From contig JANQQC010000053.1 in NCBI GenBank assembly GCA_028285145.1, positions 1 through 64,000 of the forward strand: a DNA stretch of 64,000 nucleotides. Direction: 5' to 3'. The position numbers and the translations under genes are program-made. The notes beneath the pieces were generated by a model. The model saw only the letters and a program-made list of their open reading frames with translations. It was not told the origin of the DNA and searched no databases. Positions 27,174 through 38,760 of this stretch are shown in pieces. Origin of the DNA: Hyphomonadaceae bacterium. Its GTDB lineage: Bacteria > Pseudomonadota > Alphaproteobacteria > Caulobacterales > Hyphomonadaceae. Every line of letters starts with the position of its first letter. Position 1 is the first letter of the stretch.

Positions 27174-28195
27174 TTGGAAACGAGATCGCCGATCACGAAG
27201 GCATCTTCGCCCTGTTCCTGAAGCGCGATGACGACCTTGTCGGCCTCATTGGCTGAAACCGCGAGAACCATGCCCACGCCCATATTGAAGGTGCGGTGCA
27301 TCTCGTCGGTTTCGACGCCGCCTTCAGCCTGAAGCCACTCAAAGATGGCGGGGGGAGCCCAGCTCGTTCTGTCGATGCGGGGCCTGAGGTGATCCGGGCA
27401 CATGCGCGGCGTGTTCTCGCTGAGGCCCCCGCCGGTGATGTGGGCGAGGCCTTTGACGGAGTTGCTCCTGATGAGCGGGAGGGTGAGATCGGAGTAGAGG
27501 CGTGTCGGCTCAAGCAGCGCCTTGCCAAGCGGCTTGTTCGTGAACGGTGCGGGGTCCTCATACGAGAGCCCTGTCCGTTCCACGATCCGGCGGATCAGCG
27601 AATAGCCGTTGGAATGGGGCCCGGACGAAGCGATCGCGATCAGAACATCGCCAGCAACCATATCGTTCTGACGCGGCAGCATGGCCGAGCGCTCAACCGC
27701 GCCGACAACAAACCCTGCCAAATCGTAATGTCCGGGCGGGTACATGCCCGGCATTTCGGCCGTTTCCCCACCAATCAGGGCACAGCCGGCCCGGCGGCAG
27801 CCCTCGGCAATGCCAGACACAACCGCTTCTGCGACGGCGCTCTCAAGCTGACCGGTCGCGAAATAGTCGAGGAAGAACAAAGGTTCAGCGCCCTGCGCCA
27901 GCACATCGTTGGCGCACATGGCGACAAGGTCGATCCCGACCGTATCATGCCGCCCCGTTTCGAAGGCCAGCATTAGCTTGGTGCCGACGCCGTCCGTGCC
28001 CGACACCAGCACAGGATCTTGAAAACCGGCCGCCTTGACGTCGAACAGGGCACCAAAGCCGCCAAGCCCGCCCATCACGCCGGATCGCGCTGTCGCCTTG
28101 GCCATCGGGCCGATGGCTCCCACGAGACGGTCGCCCGCCTCAATATCGACACCGGCGTCACGATAGGTCAGGGGCGATTTGTCAGGATTGTTCAT
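27170..28195 (-). CDS. purM: Phosphoribosylformylglycinamidine cyclo-ligase (PurM)
   Basis: 341 residues. It opens LTYRDAGVDIEAGDRLVGAIGP and contains DGVGTKLMLAF, GIDLVAMCANDVLAQGAEPLFFLDYFA and ALIGGETAEMPGMY, the classic AIR synthetase motifs, then SSGPHSNGYSLIR. It closes the imidazole ring of AIR with ATP. First gene of the purM-purN minus-strand operon, the usual order. Confidence 0.97.
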   Translation of the reverse strand: MNNPDKSPLTYRDAGVDIEAGDRLVGAIGPMAKATARSGVMGGLGGFGALFDVKAAGFQDPVLVSGTDGVGTKLMLAFETGRHDTVGIDLVAMCANDVLAQGAEPLFFLDYFATGQLESAVAEAVVSGIAEGCRRAGCALIGGETAEMPGMYPPGHYDLAGFVVGAVERSAMLPRQNDMVAGDVLIAIASSGPHSNGYSLIRRIVERTGLSYEDPAPFTNKPLGKALLEPTRLYSDLTLPLIRSNSVKGLAHITGGGLSENTPRMCPDHLRPRIDRTSWAPPAIFEWLQAEGGVETDEMHRTFNMGVGMVLAVSANEADKVVIALQEQGEDAFVIGDLVSK

Positions 28196-28299
28196 GACCG
28201 CGCGCTAGCATGAGGAATTCGCGCTTTCCAGTGATGGGAGACGGTTCCGGCCCGGCGGCGGCGCTGCTACACCTGATGGCGACACGGAGGATGACGGTA

Positions 28300-29319
28300 A
28301 TGATTCGTCTCATGTTTGCAGTAATGGCGGGCCTGCTCGCATTCACGGTGCCTGCCGCGGCGGATACGCGCGCCGTCTATACCATCACCGATATTCCAGT
28401 GGATGAACGCGCGGATACGGTGGTCGAGGCTCAGCAGGCGGCCTTTGCGGAGGCCCGAATCGTTGGTGCGAGACGACTGATCCAGAAGATCACGCTTCCC
28501 GAGGACCGCCAGTTGATGGGCGGTGTTCCGATTGATGCAACGCTTGCCGATCAATTGGTCGCTGCAGTGGATGTGCAGGAAGAAACGCGTGGGGGCGGGC
28601 GGTATCGCGGCGTGCTCTCAGTGGTTCTCAATCCGCGTATGGTCCGTTCCTTCCTGCAGTCGCGGGATGTCCCCTATGTCGACCGGCAAGGCCCGCTGGC
28701 GCTCCTTATTCCGATTGCTTCGCGCAATCTTGACGCGCGGTGGCAAAATGCGTGGCCGGATGAGATCAATGGTGCGCTCGCGCCTCTCGTGACCGCGCGG
28801 ATCGGTGGCTATAGCCAGACTGCGGGCTGGAGCGAGATTCAGTACGAGCTGAACGAAGCAGGAGCCCAGCGCGGGATCATCGCCTCACTCAGTGGCGGGG
28901 AAGGCTCATGGCGCGTCCGGCTGGTGCAGATCACCCCGGCGGGGAACACGGAGCTTGGCTCGACGCGGGCAACCTCCACAATGGAAGAGGCAACGCTGGC
29001 GGCATCTGCCTATCTCGACAGCCTGTGGAAGTCTCAGGCTGTCGTGCGCTCCGGCGAACGTACGCTGACCGAGGCGAACGTGCTCTACACGTCACTGGTC
29101 GAGTGGAACACGCTGCGCAGCGCGCTGGCCCGCTCTCCACTTGTCTCAGATTTCAAGACGGCGGCCGTCGCCAGGGATGGCGCGCTGGTGAGTTTTGCCT
29201 TTGCCGGCGATATTCAACGGCTGCGCACCGATCTGCTTCAGCGAGGCGTCGATCTTGATCCTGATCCGCTTGGCTGGGTGTTGCGCTCAGCGATTGTCGC
29301 GGAGCCGACAATTCGGTGA
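28300..29319 (+). CDS. DUF2066 domain secreted protein
   Basis: 339 residues from the ATG at 28300, which is nine bases after a GGAGG site; the ATG at 28291 abuts that site and earlier in-frame starts lack one. A signal peptide (to AAAD, about residue 20) is followed by a domain with YTITDIPVDERADTVVEAQQAAFAEARIVGARRLI, the DUF2066 N-terminus, and ending in FKTAAVARDGALVSFAFAGDIQRL. DUF2066 proteins are periplasmic, of unknown function, and typically sit beside hda/purM as here. The stop overlaps the hdaA GTG. Confidence 0.82.
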   Translation: MIRLMFAVMAGLLAFTVPAAADTRAVYTITDIPVDERADTVVEAQQAAFAEARIVGARRLIQKITLPEDRQLMGGVPIDATLADQLVAAVDVQEETRGGGRYRGVLSVVLNPRMVRSFLQSRDVPYVDRQGPLALLIPIASRNLDARWQNAWPDEINGALAPLVTARIGGYSQTAGWSEIQYELNEAGAQRGIIASLSGGEGSWRVRLVQITPAGNTELGSTRATSTMEEATLAASAYLDSLWKSQAVVRSGERTLTEANVLYTSLVEWNTLRSALARSPLVSDFKTAAVARDGALVSFAFAGDIQRLRTDLLQRGVDLDPDPLGWVLRSAIVAEPTIR

Positions 29320-30053
29320 CGGAAGGCGAGATGGGGGACGGCATACAACCCTTGCTGGGGTTCCCGGCTGAGGCGCTCAGCTTTGGCACCATAAAGACGA
29401 GCCCCAGCAACCAGACGGCGGTCACGATCCTACGAAACTGGCGCGATTGGCCGACGCCCGTGCTGTGTTTGGCTGGCGCGCCGAAAGCTGGAAAGACGAC
29501 GTTGGCGCGCGCCTGGGCGAGTGAGGTCTCTGCTGAGATCATGCTGCCGGAGCAATTCGACCGGTTGAGCCATGACGATGTAAAGGCCTTTGCGAATGGC
29601 ATGCTCGCCATCGACGATGCCGATGCGATCACGAACGAGGACAATCTCCTGTCGCTGATCAATCTCGCGGCAAGTTCAGGTGGATGCGCTCTTTTGACGG
29701 CGCGCTCGACGCCTGCGGGTTGGCGGGTGTCTTCGGCCGATCTCGGGTCCCGTTTGCGCTCCATGCCGCTCGCGGAGATTGGCCCACCGGATGAGGATAT
29801 GCTTCGGGGACGCCTTGAGGCAGCCGGCCGGCGGCGGTTCATGAAGTTCAGCGATGATTTGCTTGATTATCTGACAGTTCGCCTCGGTCGATCCTATGCA
29901 GGGCTGGAAGATTATGTGACACGGCTGAGCGAGACGGTGGGGACGCAGAACCGCGCGCCGACCGTCCCTTTGGCGCGAGATGTGCTGGAGGCCGGGGGAG
30001 CGTTCGAATACGCACCAGATGACGAGGACGACACAAAAGATGGCCACGGCTAG
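29316..30053 (+). CDS. hdaA: HdaA, regulator of DnaA activity
   Basis: 245 residues from the GTG at 29316 (stop-start overlap GTGA); an ATG at 29331 with a GGAAGG site is the alternative. A DnaA-like AAA+ core: Walker [11 protein letters not shown], a Walker-B-like LAIDDADAI, and arginine-rich sensor region [22 protein letters not shown]. There is no DNA-binding domain IV. The N-terminal IQPLLGF fits a beta-clamp-binding motif (Q-x-x-L-x-F), which must lie after either start. With the clamp it stimulates DnaA-ATP hydrolysis after initiation. It precedes ppk with a 14-base overlap, as in Caulobacter-type genomes. Confidence 0.88.
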   Translation: MTEGEMGDGIQPLLGFPAEALSFGTIKTSPSNQTAVTILRNWRDWPTPVLCLAGAPKAGKTTLARAWASEVSAEIMLPEQFDRLSHDDVKAFANGMLAIDDADAITNEDNLLSLINLAASSGGCALLTARSTPAGWRVSSADLGSRLRSMPLAEIGPPDEDMLRGRLEAAGRRRFMKFSDDLLDYLTVRLGRSYAGLEDYVTRLSETVGTQNRAPTVPLARDVLEAGGAFEYAPDDEDDTKDGHG

Positions 30054-32214
30054 CAAATCCAAGCCAGCGATCAGCATGACTTCTCCAAAGCGGTTTCTGA
30101 ACCGCGAACTGTCATGGCTCGAATTCAATGACCGCGTGCTGGATGAAGCCGCCAATACGGCGCATCCGCTGCTGGAGCGCCTGCGCTTTCTTTCGATCTC
30201 GGCCAGCAATCTCGATGAATTCTATATGGTTCGCTATGCGGGCCTTCGTGAGCAGGTGCGCGCCGGCGTGATCCGGCCGAGCCAGGATGGGCTGACGCCC
30301 GCCGAGCAGGTCGCTGCGATCGAGGCAGAGGCCGCCGACCTGATGGCCGAGCAGCAGGAGCAGTGGAAATCCCTTCGCAAGGAGCTGTCGGAGGCCGGCA
30401 TTCATTTGATGGCTGCGTCGGACCTTAAAAAGGGTGAACGGACCTGGCTGAAGACCTATTTCGAGAACCGCGTCTTCCCGATCATCACGCCGCTCGCTGT
30501 CGATCCGGCACATCCGTTCCCGTTCATCCCGAACCTCGGCTTTGCGATGGCGCTGCGCCTTGAAAGCTTAGATGGAAGCGAAGCGATGACCGGGCTGGTG
30601 CCGCTGCCGACCTTCGCGCCGCGCTTTATCCGTATGCCGGACAAGGCGGGTCAGGGCATCCGCTTCGTCGCGCTGGAAGATGTGATTGTCCTGTTCCTCG
30701 ACATGCTCTTCCCCGGGATGAGAGAGACGGGGAGATGCCTGTTCCGCATTGCCCGGGACAGCGACATCGAAATTGAGGAAGAAGCTGAAGATCTGATCCG
30801 GGACTTCGAAATCCTGCTCAAGCAGCGGCGCCGTGGCCGCATCGTTCGCATCAAGATCGAGAAGTCGGCCCCAAAATCCCTGCGCGATGAAATCATGCGC
30901 GAGATTGAAGCCGAAGAGCAGGACGAGGTTCTGGTTGACGGTATTCTGGGTCTGGCTCAATTGTCCGAGCTGATTGTCGATGACCGTCCGGACCTGCTGT
31001 TTCCGCCCTTTGAGCCGCGTTATCCCGAACGCATTCTGGCGATGGGCGGAGATTGTTTTGCCGCCATCCGCCAGAAGGACATCATCGTCCACCACCCATA
31101 CGAAGCGTTCGATGTTGTCGTACAGTTCATTCGGCAAGCTGCGCGCGATCCGAATGTCGTCGCCATCAAGCAGACGCTCTACCGGACAAGTGCCAACTCA
31201 CCGGTTGTGGCCGCGCTGATCGAGGCAGCAGAAGAAGGCAAGAACGTCACTGCGCTTGTCGAGATCAAGGCGCGTTTTGATGAAGAGGCAAACCTTCGGC
31301 TTGCACGCGATCTGGAGCGGGCCGGGGTTCAGGTCGTCTACGGCTTCATCGACTACAAAACCCACGCGAAAGTCTCGCTCGTCGTGCGGCGCGAAGGCGG
31401 GGAGCTTCGCAACTACACTCATTTCGGAACCGGCAACTACCATCCAATTACCGCACGGATTTATACCGACCTGTCGTTGTTTACCGCTGACCCCGCTTTC
31501 GGGCGGGACGCTAACCGTCTGTTCAATTTCGTGACGGCTTACCGCGAGCCACCGGAGACCCCGCCTCAGCTTGAAAAGATCTCCATGTCGCCGCTCGGCA
31601 TGCAGAAAGACCTGATCGCGATGATTCAGGCTGAGGCCAAGGCTGCAAAGGCTGGCGAGCCAAGCGGCATCTGGGCGAAGATGAACTCTCTAGTCGACCC
31701 CGATGTGATCGACGCGCTGTATCGTGCAAGCCAGGCCGGTGTCCCCATCCGGCTTGTGATACGCGGCATCTGTTGTCTCCGGCCAGGGGTCGAAGGTCTG
31801 TCCGACAACATTCAGGTGCGCAGCATTGTCGGGCGGTTTCTGGAGCATTCGCGTATTGTTGCTTTCGCAAATGGCGCGCCGCTGCCATCTGATCAGGCAA
31901 AGGTTTTCATTTCTTCGGCAGACTGGATGCCGCGTAACCTCAAGCGGCGCGTCGAGGCTCTGGTGCCTGTCCTGAATCCAACCGTGCACAATCAGGTGCT
32001 GAACCAGATCATGGTCGCGAACCTGAACGATGACACGCAGACTTGGGTCATGAACAAGGATGGCGAGTATGAGCGTGCTGCCGCCGCGGTCGATGAGAAC
32101 AGCTTTAGCGCGCACGCCTACTTCATGAACAATCCGAGCCTGTCCGGTCGCGGCGAAGTGCCTGAAGTTCAACTTCCACCACGGCTCAGTCCGAAACGCC
32201 GGTCTCGTAAGTGA
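30040..32214 (+). CDS. ppk: Polyphosphate kinase 1
   Basis: 724 residues from the ATG at 30040; an ATG at 30076 is another possibility. PPK1 domains in order: N-terminal [16 protein letters not shown], the head domain, then the catalytic PLD-like domains with [15 protein letters not shown]-type [12 protein letters not shown] (the phosphorylated His) and [18 protein letters not shown]. The second catalytic half has [17 protein letters not shown]. It makes polyphosphate reversibly from ATP. It overlaps both hdaA (upstream) and ppx (GTGA, downstream), so all three are one transcription unit. Confidence 0.97.
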   Translation: MATASKSKPAISMTSPKRFLNRELSWLEFNDRVLDEAANTAHPLLERLRFLSISASNLDEFYMVRYAGLREQVRAGVIRPSQDGLTPAEQVAAIEAEAADLMAEQQEQWKSLRKELSEAGIHLMAASDLKKGERTWLKTYFENRVFPIITPLAVDPAHPFPFIPNLGFAMALRLESLDGSEAMTGLVPLPTFAPRFIRMPDKAGQGIRFVALEDVIVLFLDMLFPGMRETGRCLFRIARDSDIEIEEEAEDLIRDFEILLKQRRRGRIVRIKIEKSAPKSLRDEIMREIEAEEQDEVLVDGILGLAQLSELIVDDRPDLLFPPFEPRYPERILAMGGDCFAAIRQKDIIVHHPYEAFDVVVQFIRQAARDPNVVAIKQTLYRTSANSPVVAALIEAAEEGKNVTALVEIKARFDEEANLRLARDLERAGVQVVYGFIDYKTHAKVSLVVRREGGELRNYTHFGTGNYHPITARIYTDLSLFTADPAFGRDANRLFNFVTAYREPPETPPQLEKISMSPLGMQKDLIAMIQAEAKAAKAGEPSGIWAKMNSLVDPDVIDALYRASQAGVPIRLVIRGICCLRPGVEGLSDNIQVRSIVGRFLEHSRIVAFANGAPLPSDQAKVFISSADWMPRNLKRRVEALVPVLNPTVHNQVLNQIMVANLNDDTQTWVMNKDGEYERAAAAVDENSFSAHAYFMNNPSLSGRGEVPEVQLPPRLSPKRRSRK

Positions 32215-33701
32215 GCAGAAGGGCAGACCCGGCCCGCGCGGCAATTGTCGACATCGGGTCAAACTCGATCCGGCTCGTCATCTACGCCGTTCATGGCGCA
32301 GCGGCGCTGCCATACTTCAATGAAAAGGTCATGGCGGGGCTCGGCCGGGGACTGGCGGAAACGGATGAGCTTTCAGAGGAAAGCGTGTCGGCGGCCTTGG
32401 CAGCCTTGCGCCGGTTCAAGGCGATTGTTCAGGGCCTGGGTGTCAATGCAGTCGAAGTCGTGGCGACTGAGGCCGTCCGGCGAGCATCCAACGGTTCAGC
32501 CTTTGCGCTGCGCGCAGCAATGGTGCTTGGGCAGGATCTCAGAATCCTGTCAGGTGAGGACGAGGGCCGACTGGCCGCGATGGGTGTGCTGGCAGGCGCG
32601 AACAATCCTTCTGGCCTGATCGGTGATCTTGGCGGTTCCAGTCTGGAACTGCACCCGATTGGTATTGACGACGCCCCTGCAGGCGAAACGCATTTGCTGG
32701 GTCCTCTGGCATTGTCATCCAACGGAGCTTTTTCTGAGAGCAAGGTCCGCAAGGCCGTCGCACAGAGCTTGTCGGACTCTGCGCAGGCGAGCTTCGGGTA
32801 CAACCGCTTCTATGCTGTTGGAGGCGCGTGGCGGGCGCTCGCCAAGCTGCATATGGACCTTCAGTCCTATCCCTTGCGTGTTCTCAATGGATACACGCTC
32901 AGGGCCAAGGATGTTCGCAAGACCATCAAGGCCGTACTGGCGAGTGGTGACACGCCGCAATTGAGATCACGCCTGGAGGCGATCAGTAGCCGCCGCGCTC
33001 CAATGGCACCTTATGCGGCTGTGGTTCTGGATGAATTGATCGCGAGAACGGGCGTCGAGCAGATCATCGTTTCTGCGAACGGCCTTCGCGAAGGCGTGCT
33101 TCGAGACATGCTGAGTGCCCGAACCAGTGATCCCTTGCTGGACGGCGCGGTGGCTTACGCTCGGTTGAACAAAGACCAGCAGGCTTTCTCCGAACAGCTT
33201 TACACCTTCGTCTCACCGGCGCTGGTGCCCGAGCCCGATCTTTTTGGCTCTCTCGACGCCGACGAGCGGATTGATCGCGCGGCCTGCCTGATGGCGGACT
33301 CTGGCGGCCTGTTCCATCCGGACCACCGGGCTCCCATGGCGTTCGACAGCGTATTGCGTGCGCCGTTTGCAGCAGTCACCCACACCGAGCGTTGTTTTAT
33401 CGCGCATGCCGTTGGGACGCGTTATGCGCGCGGCTTCCATCTGCCGGAACCGTTCAGAGACCTCATCGATCAGACCCAGCGTCTGCGCGCGCGCCGGCTG
33501 GGGGCCTGTATGCGTCTGGGGGCGGTTTTCTCTGGGCGGTCGGCGGAAATCCTCAAGCATGCCTCCCTAGAGCGGTCGCGGACATCCCTGACCCTGCATG
33601 TGGATGCTCGTAGCGAGGCCATGGTGTCGCGCACGGTCCGGCGGCGTCTCGCTCAGGCCGCTGAGAACTTCTCGCTGCAGCCAGACGTCGAAATCGATTG
33701 A
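32211..33701 (+). CDS. ppx: Exopolyphosphatase (Ppx/GppA)
   Basis: 496 residues from a GTG overlapping the ppk stop. The ASKHA ATPase motifs are present: [26 protein letters not shown], the phosphate-2 motif [14 protein letters not shown], and [11 protein letters not shown]. The C-terminal ~200 residues are the HD-like helical domain. It degrades polyphosphate or pppGpp, the opposite of the preceding Ppk; the coupled pair lets the cell set polyphosphate levels. Confidence 0.95.
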   Translation: MSRRADPARAAIVDIGSNSIRLVIYAVHGAAALPYFNEKVMAGLGRGLAETDELSEESVSAALAALRRFKAIVQGLGVNAVEVVATEAVRRASNGSAFALRAAMVLGQDLRILSGEDEGRLAAMGVLAGANNPSGLIGDLGGSSLELHPIGIDDAPAGETHLLGPLALSSNGAFSESKVRKAVAQSLSDSAQASFGYNRFYAVGGAWRALAKLHMDLQSYPLRVLNGYTLRAKDVRKTIKAVLASGDTPQLRSRLEAISSRRAPMAPYAAVVLDELIARTGVEQIIVSANGLREGVLRDMLSARTSDPLLDGAVAYARLNKDQQAFSEQLYTFVSPALVPEPDLFGSLDADERIDRAACLMADSGGLFHPDHRAPMAFDSVLRAPFAAVTHTERCFIAHAVGTRYARGFHLPEPFRDLIDQTQRLRARRLGACMRLGAVFSGRSAEILKHASLERSRTSLTLHVDARSEAMVSRTVRRRLAQAAENFSLQPDVEID

Positions 33702-33703
33702 GT

Positions 33704-34879
33704 TCAGGTTTCGCCGGTTTCGAACAGCCGGATTTTTCCGTCCTCAAATGACAGGGCGAGTTTGCCGGAGAGCAGGGCGCGCGCCTTGGCTCCGAACAGT
33801 TCTTCGCGCCAGCCGCCAAAGGCGGGGATATTGGCATCGGTGTCGCCTCTGGCGATGCGTTCGATGTCAGCAGCATTGGCGATCAAACGCGGAACGACAT
33901 CGGCTTCGTCGCTGACATGTTTGAGGAGGACTTTCAGCATCTCCGGGGCACCAGCGGGCGTCTGGGGGTTATGCTGTCGCTTTGGCAGAGGTGGCGCGTG
34001 CGCCTCAGGGTGCTCAATGGCGGCGATGACCGTGTCGATCAGTCCAGCGGCATGCCGTGAGCGGATGAAGCCGTTTGGTACGGCTCGCAGGCGATTGAAG
34101 CCGGCTTCGTCGCGTGGCTTCTGGTCCGCGATTTCCTGAATGGCATCGTCTTTCAGGATGCGACGGCGCGGCTTGTCGAGTTCCTGCGCCTTTGCCTCCC
34201 GCCATCCGGCAACGGCTGCGACGATTGCGGCGTACTCTTTTCTCGGTTTGCGGATTTTCAGGCGCTGCCAGGCATTTGCGGGATCGGTATCGTAAAGGGC
34301 CGGATCTTCCAGATAGGCCATCTCTTCGGTGACCCATCGCATACGCCCGCGCTCTGTCAGTTCATCGCGCATTTTCTGGTAGGCATCGCGCAGATGGGTG
34401 ACATCTCCCAGCGCATAAGTGAGTTGCTTGTCGCTTAGCGGTCGGCGGGTCCAGTCCGTAAACTGGCTGGACTTGTCGATCTGGCGGCGCAGGACGCGCT
34501 GAATGAGATTGTCATAGGAAATCGAATCGCCGAGCCCGAGCGCCATTGCTGCGATTTGCGTGTCGAAAATCGGTCCGGGCGGGTGGCCAATCAGCCGATT
34601 GAAGATTTCAAGGTCCTGCCGGGCGGCGTGGAAGACTTTCACGCGGCTCTCTTCAGCAATCAACTGAATGAAGGGGCCGATGTCGAGATCATCGCTCAGT
34701 GGGTCGATCAGGCCTTCGACACCTGGCGAGGAGGCCTGGATCAGGCACAGCTCCGGCCAATAGGTCGTCTCGCGGTGAAACTCGGTGTCCACACAGATAA
34801 AATCGCTCTGCGCCAGTGCATCGCACAGCGCCTGAAGCTCGTCTTGATTGGTGATCGGTGTCAGAGGGGCGTCAGTCAT
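33704..34879 (-). CDS. rnd: Ribonuclease D
   Basis: 391 residues from the ATG at 34879; earlier in-frame codons extend into aspS regulatory sequence. DEDD exonuclease motifs: Exo I CVDTEFHRETTYWPELCLIQ, Exo II PIFDTQIAAMALGLGDSISYDNLI, Exo III with Y in DVTHLRDAYQKM. The HRDC domain follows (DEAGFNRLRAVP). It trims tRNA 3' ends. It is convergent with ppx, 2 bases apart, and divergent from aspS. Confidence 0.94.
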   Translation of the reverse strand: MTDAPLTPITNQDELQALCDALAQSDFICVDTEFHRETTYWPELCLIQASSPGVEGLIDPLSDDLDIGPFIQLIAEESRVKVFHAARQDLEIFNRLIGHPPGPIFDTQIAAMALGLGDSISYDNLIQRVLRRQIDKSSQFTDWTRRPLSDKQLTYALGDVTHLRDAYQKMRDELTERGRMRWVTEEMAYLEDPALYDTDPANAWQRLKIRKPRKEYAAIVAAVAGWREAKAQELDKPRRRILKDDAIQEIADQKPRDEAGFNRLRAVPNGFIRSRHAAGLIDTVIAAIEHPEAHAPPLPKRQHNPQTPAGAPEMLKVLLKHVSDEADVVPRLIANAADIERIARGDTDANIPAFGGWREELFGAKARALLSGKLALSFEDGKIRLFETGET

Positions 34880-35038
34880 GGCCGGCACGCTTATCTCAGC
34901 AAGATTGAGATGGCGAGGGGGCCGGTGGGACCGAGCGCAGTTAGCCGGGATGAACCATTGCGTAGAAGGCCTTGACATTCCGGGCCTCGCGCGCCCCTTA
35001 CCGCGCTTTGATCCGACCCCGTTTCCGGAGCTTTCCAG

Positions 35039-36862
35039 ATGCACGCCTACCGCACCCACAATTGCGGCGAACTTCGCCAGTCACATGTCGGCGAGACCGT
35101 CAAACTGTCCGGCTGGCTACACCGCCGCCGCGATCATGGCGGCGTGATCTTCATTGATCTGCGCGATCATTTCGGTTTGACTCAGATTGTCTTCAATCCA
35201 GGGGCCGCTGGTTTTGAGGCTGTCGAGCGCCTGCGTACCGAAAGCGTGTTCACCGTCGAGGGCAAGGTCGTGGCGCGGGATGCCGAGCTGGTGAACCCGA
35301 ACCTCGACACCGGTGAGATCGAGGTCGTCGCTGGAGATGTTTCGGTACAGTCCGAAGCGGCTGAGCTGCCGCTGCCGGTCTTTGGCGAGCCAGACTATCC
35401 CGAAGACATCCGCCTGACGCACCGCTATCTCGATTTGCGGCGCGAGACGCTGCACAAGAACATGATCCTCCGCTCGGATGTGATTGCGTCCATTCGCCGG
35501 CGCATGGTCGAGCAGGGCTTCACCGAATACCAGACCCCGATTCTGACCGCTTCCAGCCCGGAAGGCGCGCGGGATTTCCTTGTGCCGTCACGTCTCCATC
35601 ATGGCGAGTTCTATGCGCTTCCGCAGGCTCCGCAGCAGTTCAAGCAGTTGCTGATGGTCTCCGGCTTCGACCGTTACTTCCAGATTGCCCCGTGCTTCCG
35701 TGATGAGGATGCCCGTGCCGACCGTAGCCCCGGCGAGTTCTACCAGCTCGATATTGAGATGAGCTTCGTCACGCAGGATGACGTGTTCAACGCGATTGAG
35801 CCCGTCATGCGGGGCGTGTTCGAGGAGTTCGCTGATTGGGACGGGAAGGGCCGCACCGTTCCACCTGAGCCGTTCCCGCACATTCCGTATGCCGAAGCGA
35901 TGCTGAAATATGGCTCCGACAAGCCTGATCTGCGCATCCCGATCGAATGCTGCGATGTGTCTGAAATCGCCACGCGCGAAGACGTGACGCTGGGCGTATT
36001 CAAGAAGATCGTGGATGGCGGCGGCATCGTTCGCGCGATCCCGGCTCCGAACACTGCAGAGCAGCCACGCAGCTTCTTCGACAAAATGGATGGCTGGGCG
36101 AAGAAGGAAATGCAGGCTCCGGGCCTCGGCTATATGCGCTTTGTTGAGGAAGACGGTACACTGACGGCGACAGGACCCATCGCGAAGTTCTTCTCTTCGG
36201 AAGCCCTGCAGGCCATGGCTGACAAGGCCGGCATCAAGGCGGGCGATGGTCTGTTCTTCGCCGCCGGCAAGAAGACCGACGCTGAACGTCTTCAGGGTGC
36301 CGCGCGTGCGCGGATCGGCGCTGAACTCGGCCTGATCGAGCCGGATATCTTCCGCTTCTGCTGGATCGTCGACTTCCCGATGTATGAGTACGACGAAGAC
36401 GCGAAGAAGATCGACTTCTCGCACAACCCGTTCTCGATGCCGCAGGGCGGACTTGAGGCGCTAGAGGGGGCCAAGAGCGACGAAGAACTGCTCGCGCTAA
36501 AGGCTTTTCAGTACGACATCGTTTGCAACGGGGTTGAACTGTCCTCTGGCGCGATTCGAAACCACCGCCCGGACCTCATGCTCAAGGCCTTCGAGCTTGC
36601 TGGATACGGTCCTGATGTCGTTGAGGCTGAGTTTGGCGGCATGCTGAACGCGTTCCGTTATGGCGCACCGCCGCATGGCGGTATCGCGCCTGGGGTCGAC
36701 CGTATGGTGATGCTGCTCGCAGAGACCGACAATCTCCGAGACGTGACCTTGTTCCCGATGAACGGTCAGGCCCGCGACCTGATGATGGGGGCACCAAGCC
36801 CTGTCAGTGACGAGCAGTTGAAGGAACTGAATATCCGAATGGCACCAATGCCGAAGGCCTAG
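35039..36862 (+). CDS. aspS: Aspartyl-tRNA synthetase
   Basis: 607 residues, bacterial-type length with the GAD insertion. N-terminal OB anticodon domain ([30 protein letters not shown]), class II motif 1 in [23 protein letters not shown], motif 2 around [24 protein letters not shown], and motif 3 [14 protein letters not shown]. The residue after the HRRRDHGG motif and long length suggest the nondiscriminating form is possible; no gatCAB in the window to test it. Its end overlaps the convergent pentapeptide-repeat gene by 4 bases. Confidence 0.97.
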   Translation: MHAYRTHNCGELRQSHVGETVKLSGWLHRRRDHGGVIFIDLRDHFGLTQIVFNPGAAGFEAVERLRTESVFTVEGKVVARDAELVNPNLDTGEIEVVAGDVSVQSEAAELPLPVFGEPDYPEDIRLTHRYLDLRRETLHKNMILRSDVIASIRRRMVEQGFTEYQTPILTASSPEGARDFLVPSRLHHGEFYALPQAPQQFKQLLMVSGFDRYFQIAPCFRDEDARADRSPGEFYQLDIEMSFVTQDDVFNAIEPVMRGVFEEFADWDGKGRTVPPEPFPHIPYAEAMLKYGSDKPDLRIPIECCDVSEIATREDVTLGVFKKIVDGGGIVRAIPAPNTAEQPRSFFDKMDGWAKKEMQAPGLGYMRFVEEDGTLTATGPIAKFFSSEALQAMADKAGIKAGDGLFFAAGKKTDAERLQGAARARIGAELGLIEPDIFRFCWIVDFPMYEYDEDAKKIDFSHNPFSMPQGGLEALEGAKSDEELLALKAFQYDIVCNGVELSSGAIRNHRPDLMLKAFELAGYGPDVVEAEFGGMLNAFRYGAPPHGGIAPGVDRMVMLLAETDNLRDVTLFPMNGQARDLMMGAPSPVSDEQLKELNIRMAPMPKA

Positions 36863-37590
36863 GGCGTCGAGGCAGGCGTCCCGGCGAAGTTCGAGGCGCA
36901 AAGGCGAATCTCGACGTCTATCGGGGGTTTCGTCGCCAGCGTTCCGCAGGCCCCAGCAAAATCGCCTTGTTTCGCACCGAAAGTCTGCGAAAGATCTGCA
37001 TCATCGAGGCGAGCATCACGGAAGCTTGCTGCGCTGATGTCGGCCGTACCGAACACGGCGGATGTCAGGTTCGCGCCGTTGAACACGGCACCGGACAGGC
37101 GCGCGCCATCCATATTCGTTCTAATGAGATTGGCGCTGGAAAAGTCAGCGCTGGTGGCCCGCACATTGGTCAAAACCGCGTCTTCAAAGCTTGCGCCAAC
37201 GAACACACCGCTGCTCATGCGCGCATTGATCAGTTGGGCGCGCGCGAAAACCGCCCCTGACGCCTTCGTCTGGATGAGTTTTGCTTCACTGAGATCGGCC
37301 CCGGTGAAGTTCGCACGCTCAAGATTGGCCCAACTGACGTCGGTTCTACGCGCGATGACGCCAACAAACTGCGCATTTGTTGCATTTACGCTTTGCATGA
37401 CGGCGTCTGTGAGAGTCGCATCAGGATAGTTCGCGTTGCGAAAATCCACCGATGCCATCTGGTGCCCGGTCAGGTTGCAGCCGGTGCATGAGCCGGAATA
37501 GGAGGGCTGAAGCTCGATTCGCTGCGCCACCGCTGGCATTGCGACGGCGAGACAGGCGATGAACGCCAGGAGCCAGCGGTTGCTTAACAT
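36859..37590 (-). CDS. Secreted pentapeptide-repeat protein
   Basis: 243 residues with a signal peptide (cleavage near AVAQ, residue ~23). After a CTGC motif ([14 protein letters not shown]), residues ~45-215 are pentapeptide repeats of the A(D/N)LXX type: [62 protein letters not shown]. These fold as a square right-handed beta helix. The tail carries two more Cys (GACGTL, IRLCAS). The periplasmic location makes a gyrase-protecting role unlikely; function unknown. It is divergent from the Tad cluster. Confidence 0.82.
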   Translation of the reverse strand: MLSNRWLLAFIACLAVAMPAVAQRIELQPSYSGSCTGCNLTGHQMASVDFRNANYPDATLTDAVMQSVNATNAQFVGVIARRTDVSWANLERANFTGADLSEAKLIQTKASGAVFARAQLINARMSSGVFVGASFEDAVLTNVRATSADFSSANLIRTNMDGARLSGAVFNGANLTSAVFGTADISAASFRDARLDDADLSQTFGAKQGDFAGACGTLATKPPIDVEIRLCASNFAGTPASTP

Positions 37591-37863
37591 GCGCTAAATT
37601 TATCCGTCTGCGTCCTAACCCATAACTGAAAAAGCCGTAAGGCGCGTGACCGTGACGGACTCCGCGTCATTTCAGCAACACTGTCGCAGCGTAACCACAA
37701 TTCTAACGTGTCCGGCAGGCCTTTCCATCGTGTGAATCAATAGCAATTCTTGGTTAACGCCTGCTAAGCGCAATCCGCCCGATTGGGGGCGGGCGTTTCA
37801 GCGCCCCTTATTGGCTCGCTGTTATCCATACCCTTCCACGTTTCTCAGCTGGAAGGGCATTTC
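37591..37863. promoter_or_regulatory. Divergent region, pentapeptide gene / Tad cluster
   Basis: 273 bases, AT-richer than neighbouring genes, serving the leftward pentapeptide gene and the rightward cpaB-tadC operon. A GAATC (GANTC methylation) site occurs near 37733, and TTAAC followed after six bases by TAA near 37754-37768 is a weak resemblance to a CtrA half-site. I could not define promoter boxes. A GAAGGG ribosome site precedes cpaB. Confidence 0.3.
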
Positions 37864-38760
37864 ATGCGTATCACCCCAGTTGTCAGCCTCGGTCTCTCCG
37901 TTGTGCTCGGCATTGCTGCCGTCTTTATTGGCCGCGGTTGGTTGGTCGGTAGTTCTGATACAGAGGCACCGCCCGCCCAGGTCGCCCAAGTCGAATTGGT
38001 TGAGGTGCTTGTGGCCCGAACCGATCTCGAAATGGGCGAGATTGTTGATGCCAGCACCGTCAAAGTGGCTGAATGGCCATCCAGCCACCTTCCCAAGGGT
38101 GTTCTGAAAAGCACGTCCGACCTTGCACGGCTGTTTGATGGTGAAGCCTTTGCAAATGGCCTGATCATTGCGGGCGAGCCGATTCTGCAGGCCAAACTGT
38201 CCGTTGAACCGCCACGGCTGATGCTGTCAGCCGGCATTGAGCCTGGACGACGCGCCGTTTCGATCCGCGTAACCGATATCACTGGCGTATCCGGCTTCGT
38301 CCTTCCGGGCGATCGTGTGGATATCAACCTCCTGCAAACCGAGGAGCGGCTCGAGAAGCAGGTGCGTGTGGACCGTCTGGATGCGGCCCCGACGATTCAT
38401 CCGGTGCTGTCCAATGTACTGGTTCTCGGGGTCGATCAGGCCTTTTCGCAGACCATGGAGGGCGCTGCACCCTCCAGAGCGATGACCTTCGAGGTCACGC
38501 CGGAGCAAGCACGTATCCTTGCCGCTGCCGGGCGTCTCGGCGAACTCACTTTGGCGCTCATTGGTCAGGAAGAGGCTGAGCTTGCGCCAGCGGAGGCTGT
38601 TGTCGAAACCAAGCCGGTCGTCACAGCGCCTGTCCGCCGGACCTATACACCGCGCCGCACGACGCGCCCGGTTTCCCGGTCATCGGCCAAGATTCGCATC
38701 ATCCACGGCGCGTCCGAGCAGGAAGTCGATACGCCCGTTGCTCCGAAGGAGACCTCGTAA
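37864..38760 (+). CDS. cpaB: CpaB, Tad/Flp pilus assembly protein
   Basis: 298 residues from the ATG at 37864. An N-terminal membrane anchor (SLGLSVVLGIAAVFIGRGWLV) precedes an SAF/RcpC domain (VEVLVARTDLEMGEIVDASTVKVAEWPSSHLPKG; GRRAVSIRVTDITGVSGFVLPGDRVDI). The tail is rich in Arg/Pro. CpaB is a periplasmic partner of the CpaC secretin. First gene of a tightly packed seven-gene operon; the pilin, prepilin peptidase CpaA and TadD/E/F/G are not here. Confidence 0.92.
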   Translation: MRITPVVSLGLSVVLGIAAVFIGRGWLVGSSDTEAPPAQVAQVELVEVLVARTDLEMGEIVDASTVKVAEWPSSHLPKGVLKSTSDLARLFDGEAFANGLIIAGEPILQAKLSVEPPRLMLSAGIEPGRRAVSIRVTDITGVSGFVLPGDRVDINLLQTEERLEKQVRVDRLDAAPTIHPVLSNVLVLGVDQAFSQTMEGAAPSRAMTFEVTPEQARILAAAGRLGELTLALIGQEEAELAPAEAVVETKPVVTAPVRRTYTPRRTTRPVSRSSAKIRIIHGASEQEVDTPVAPKETS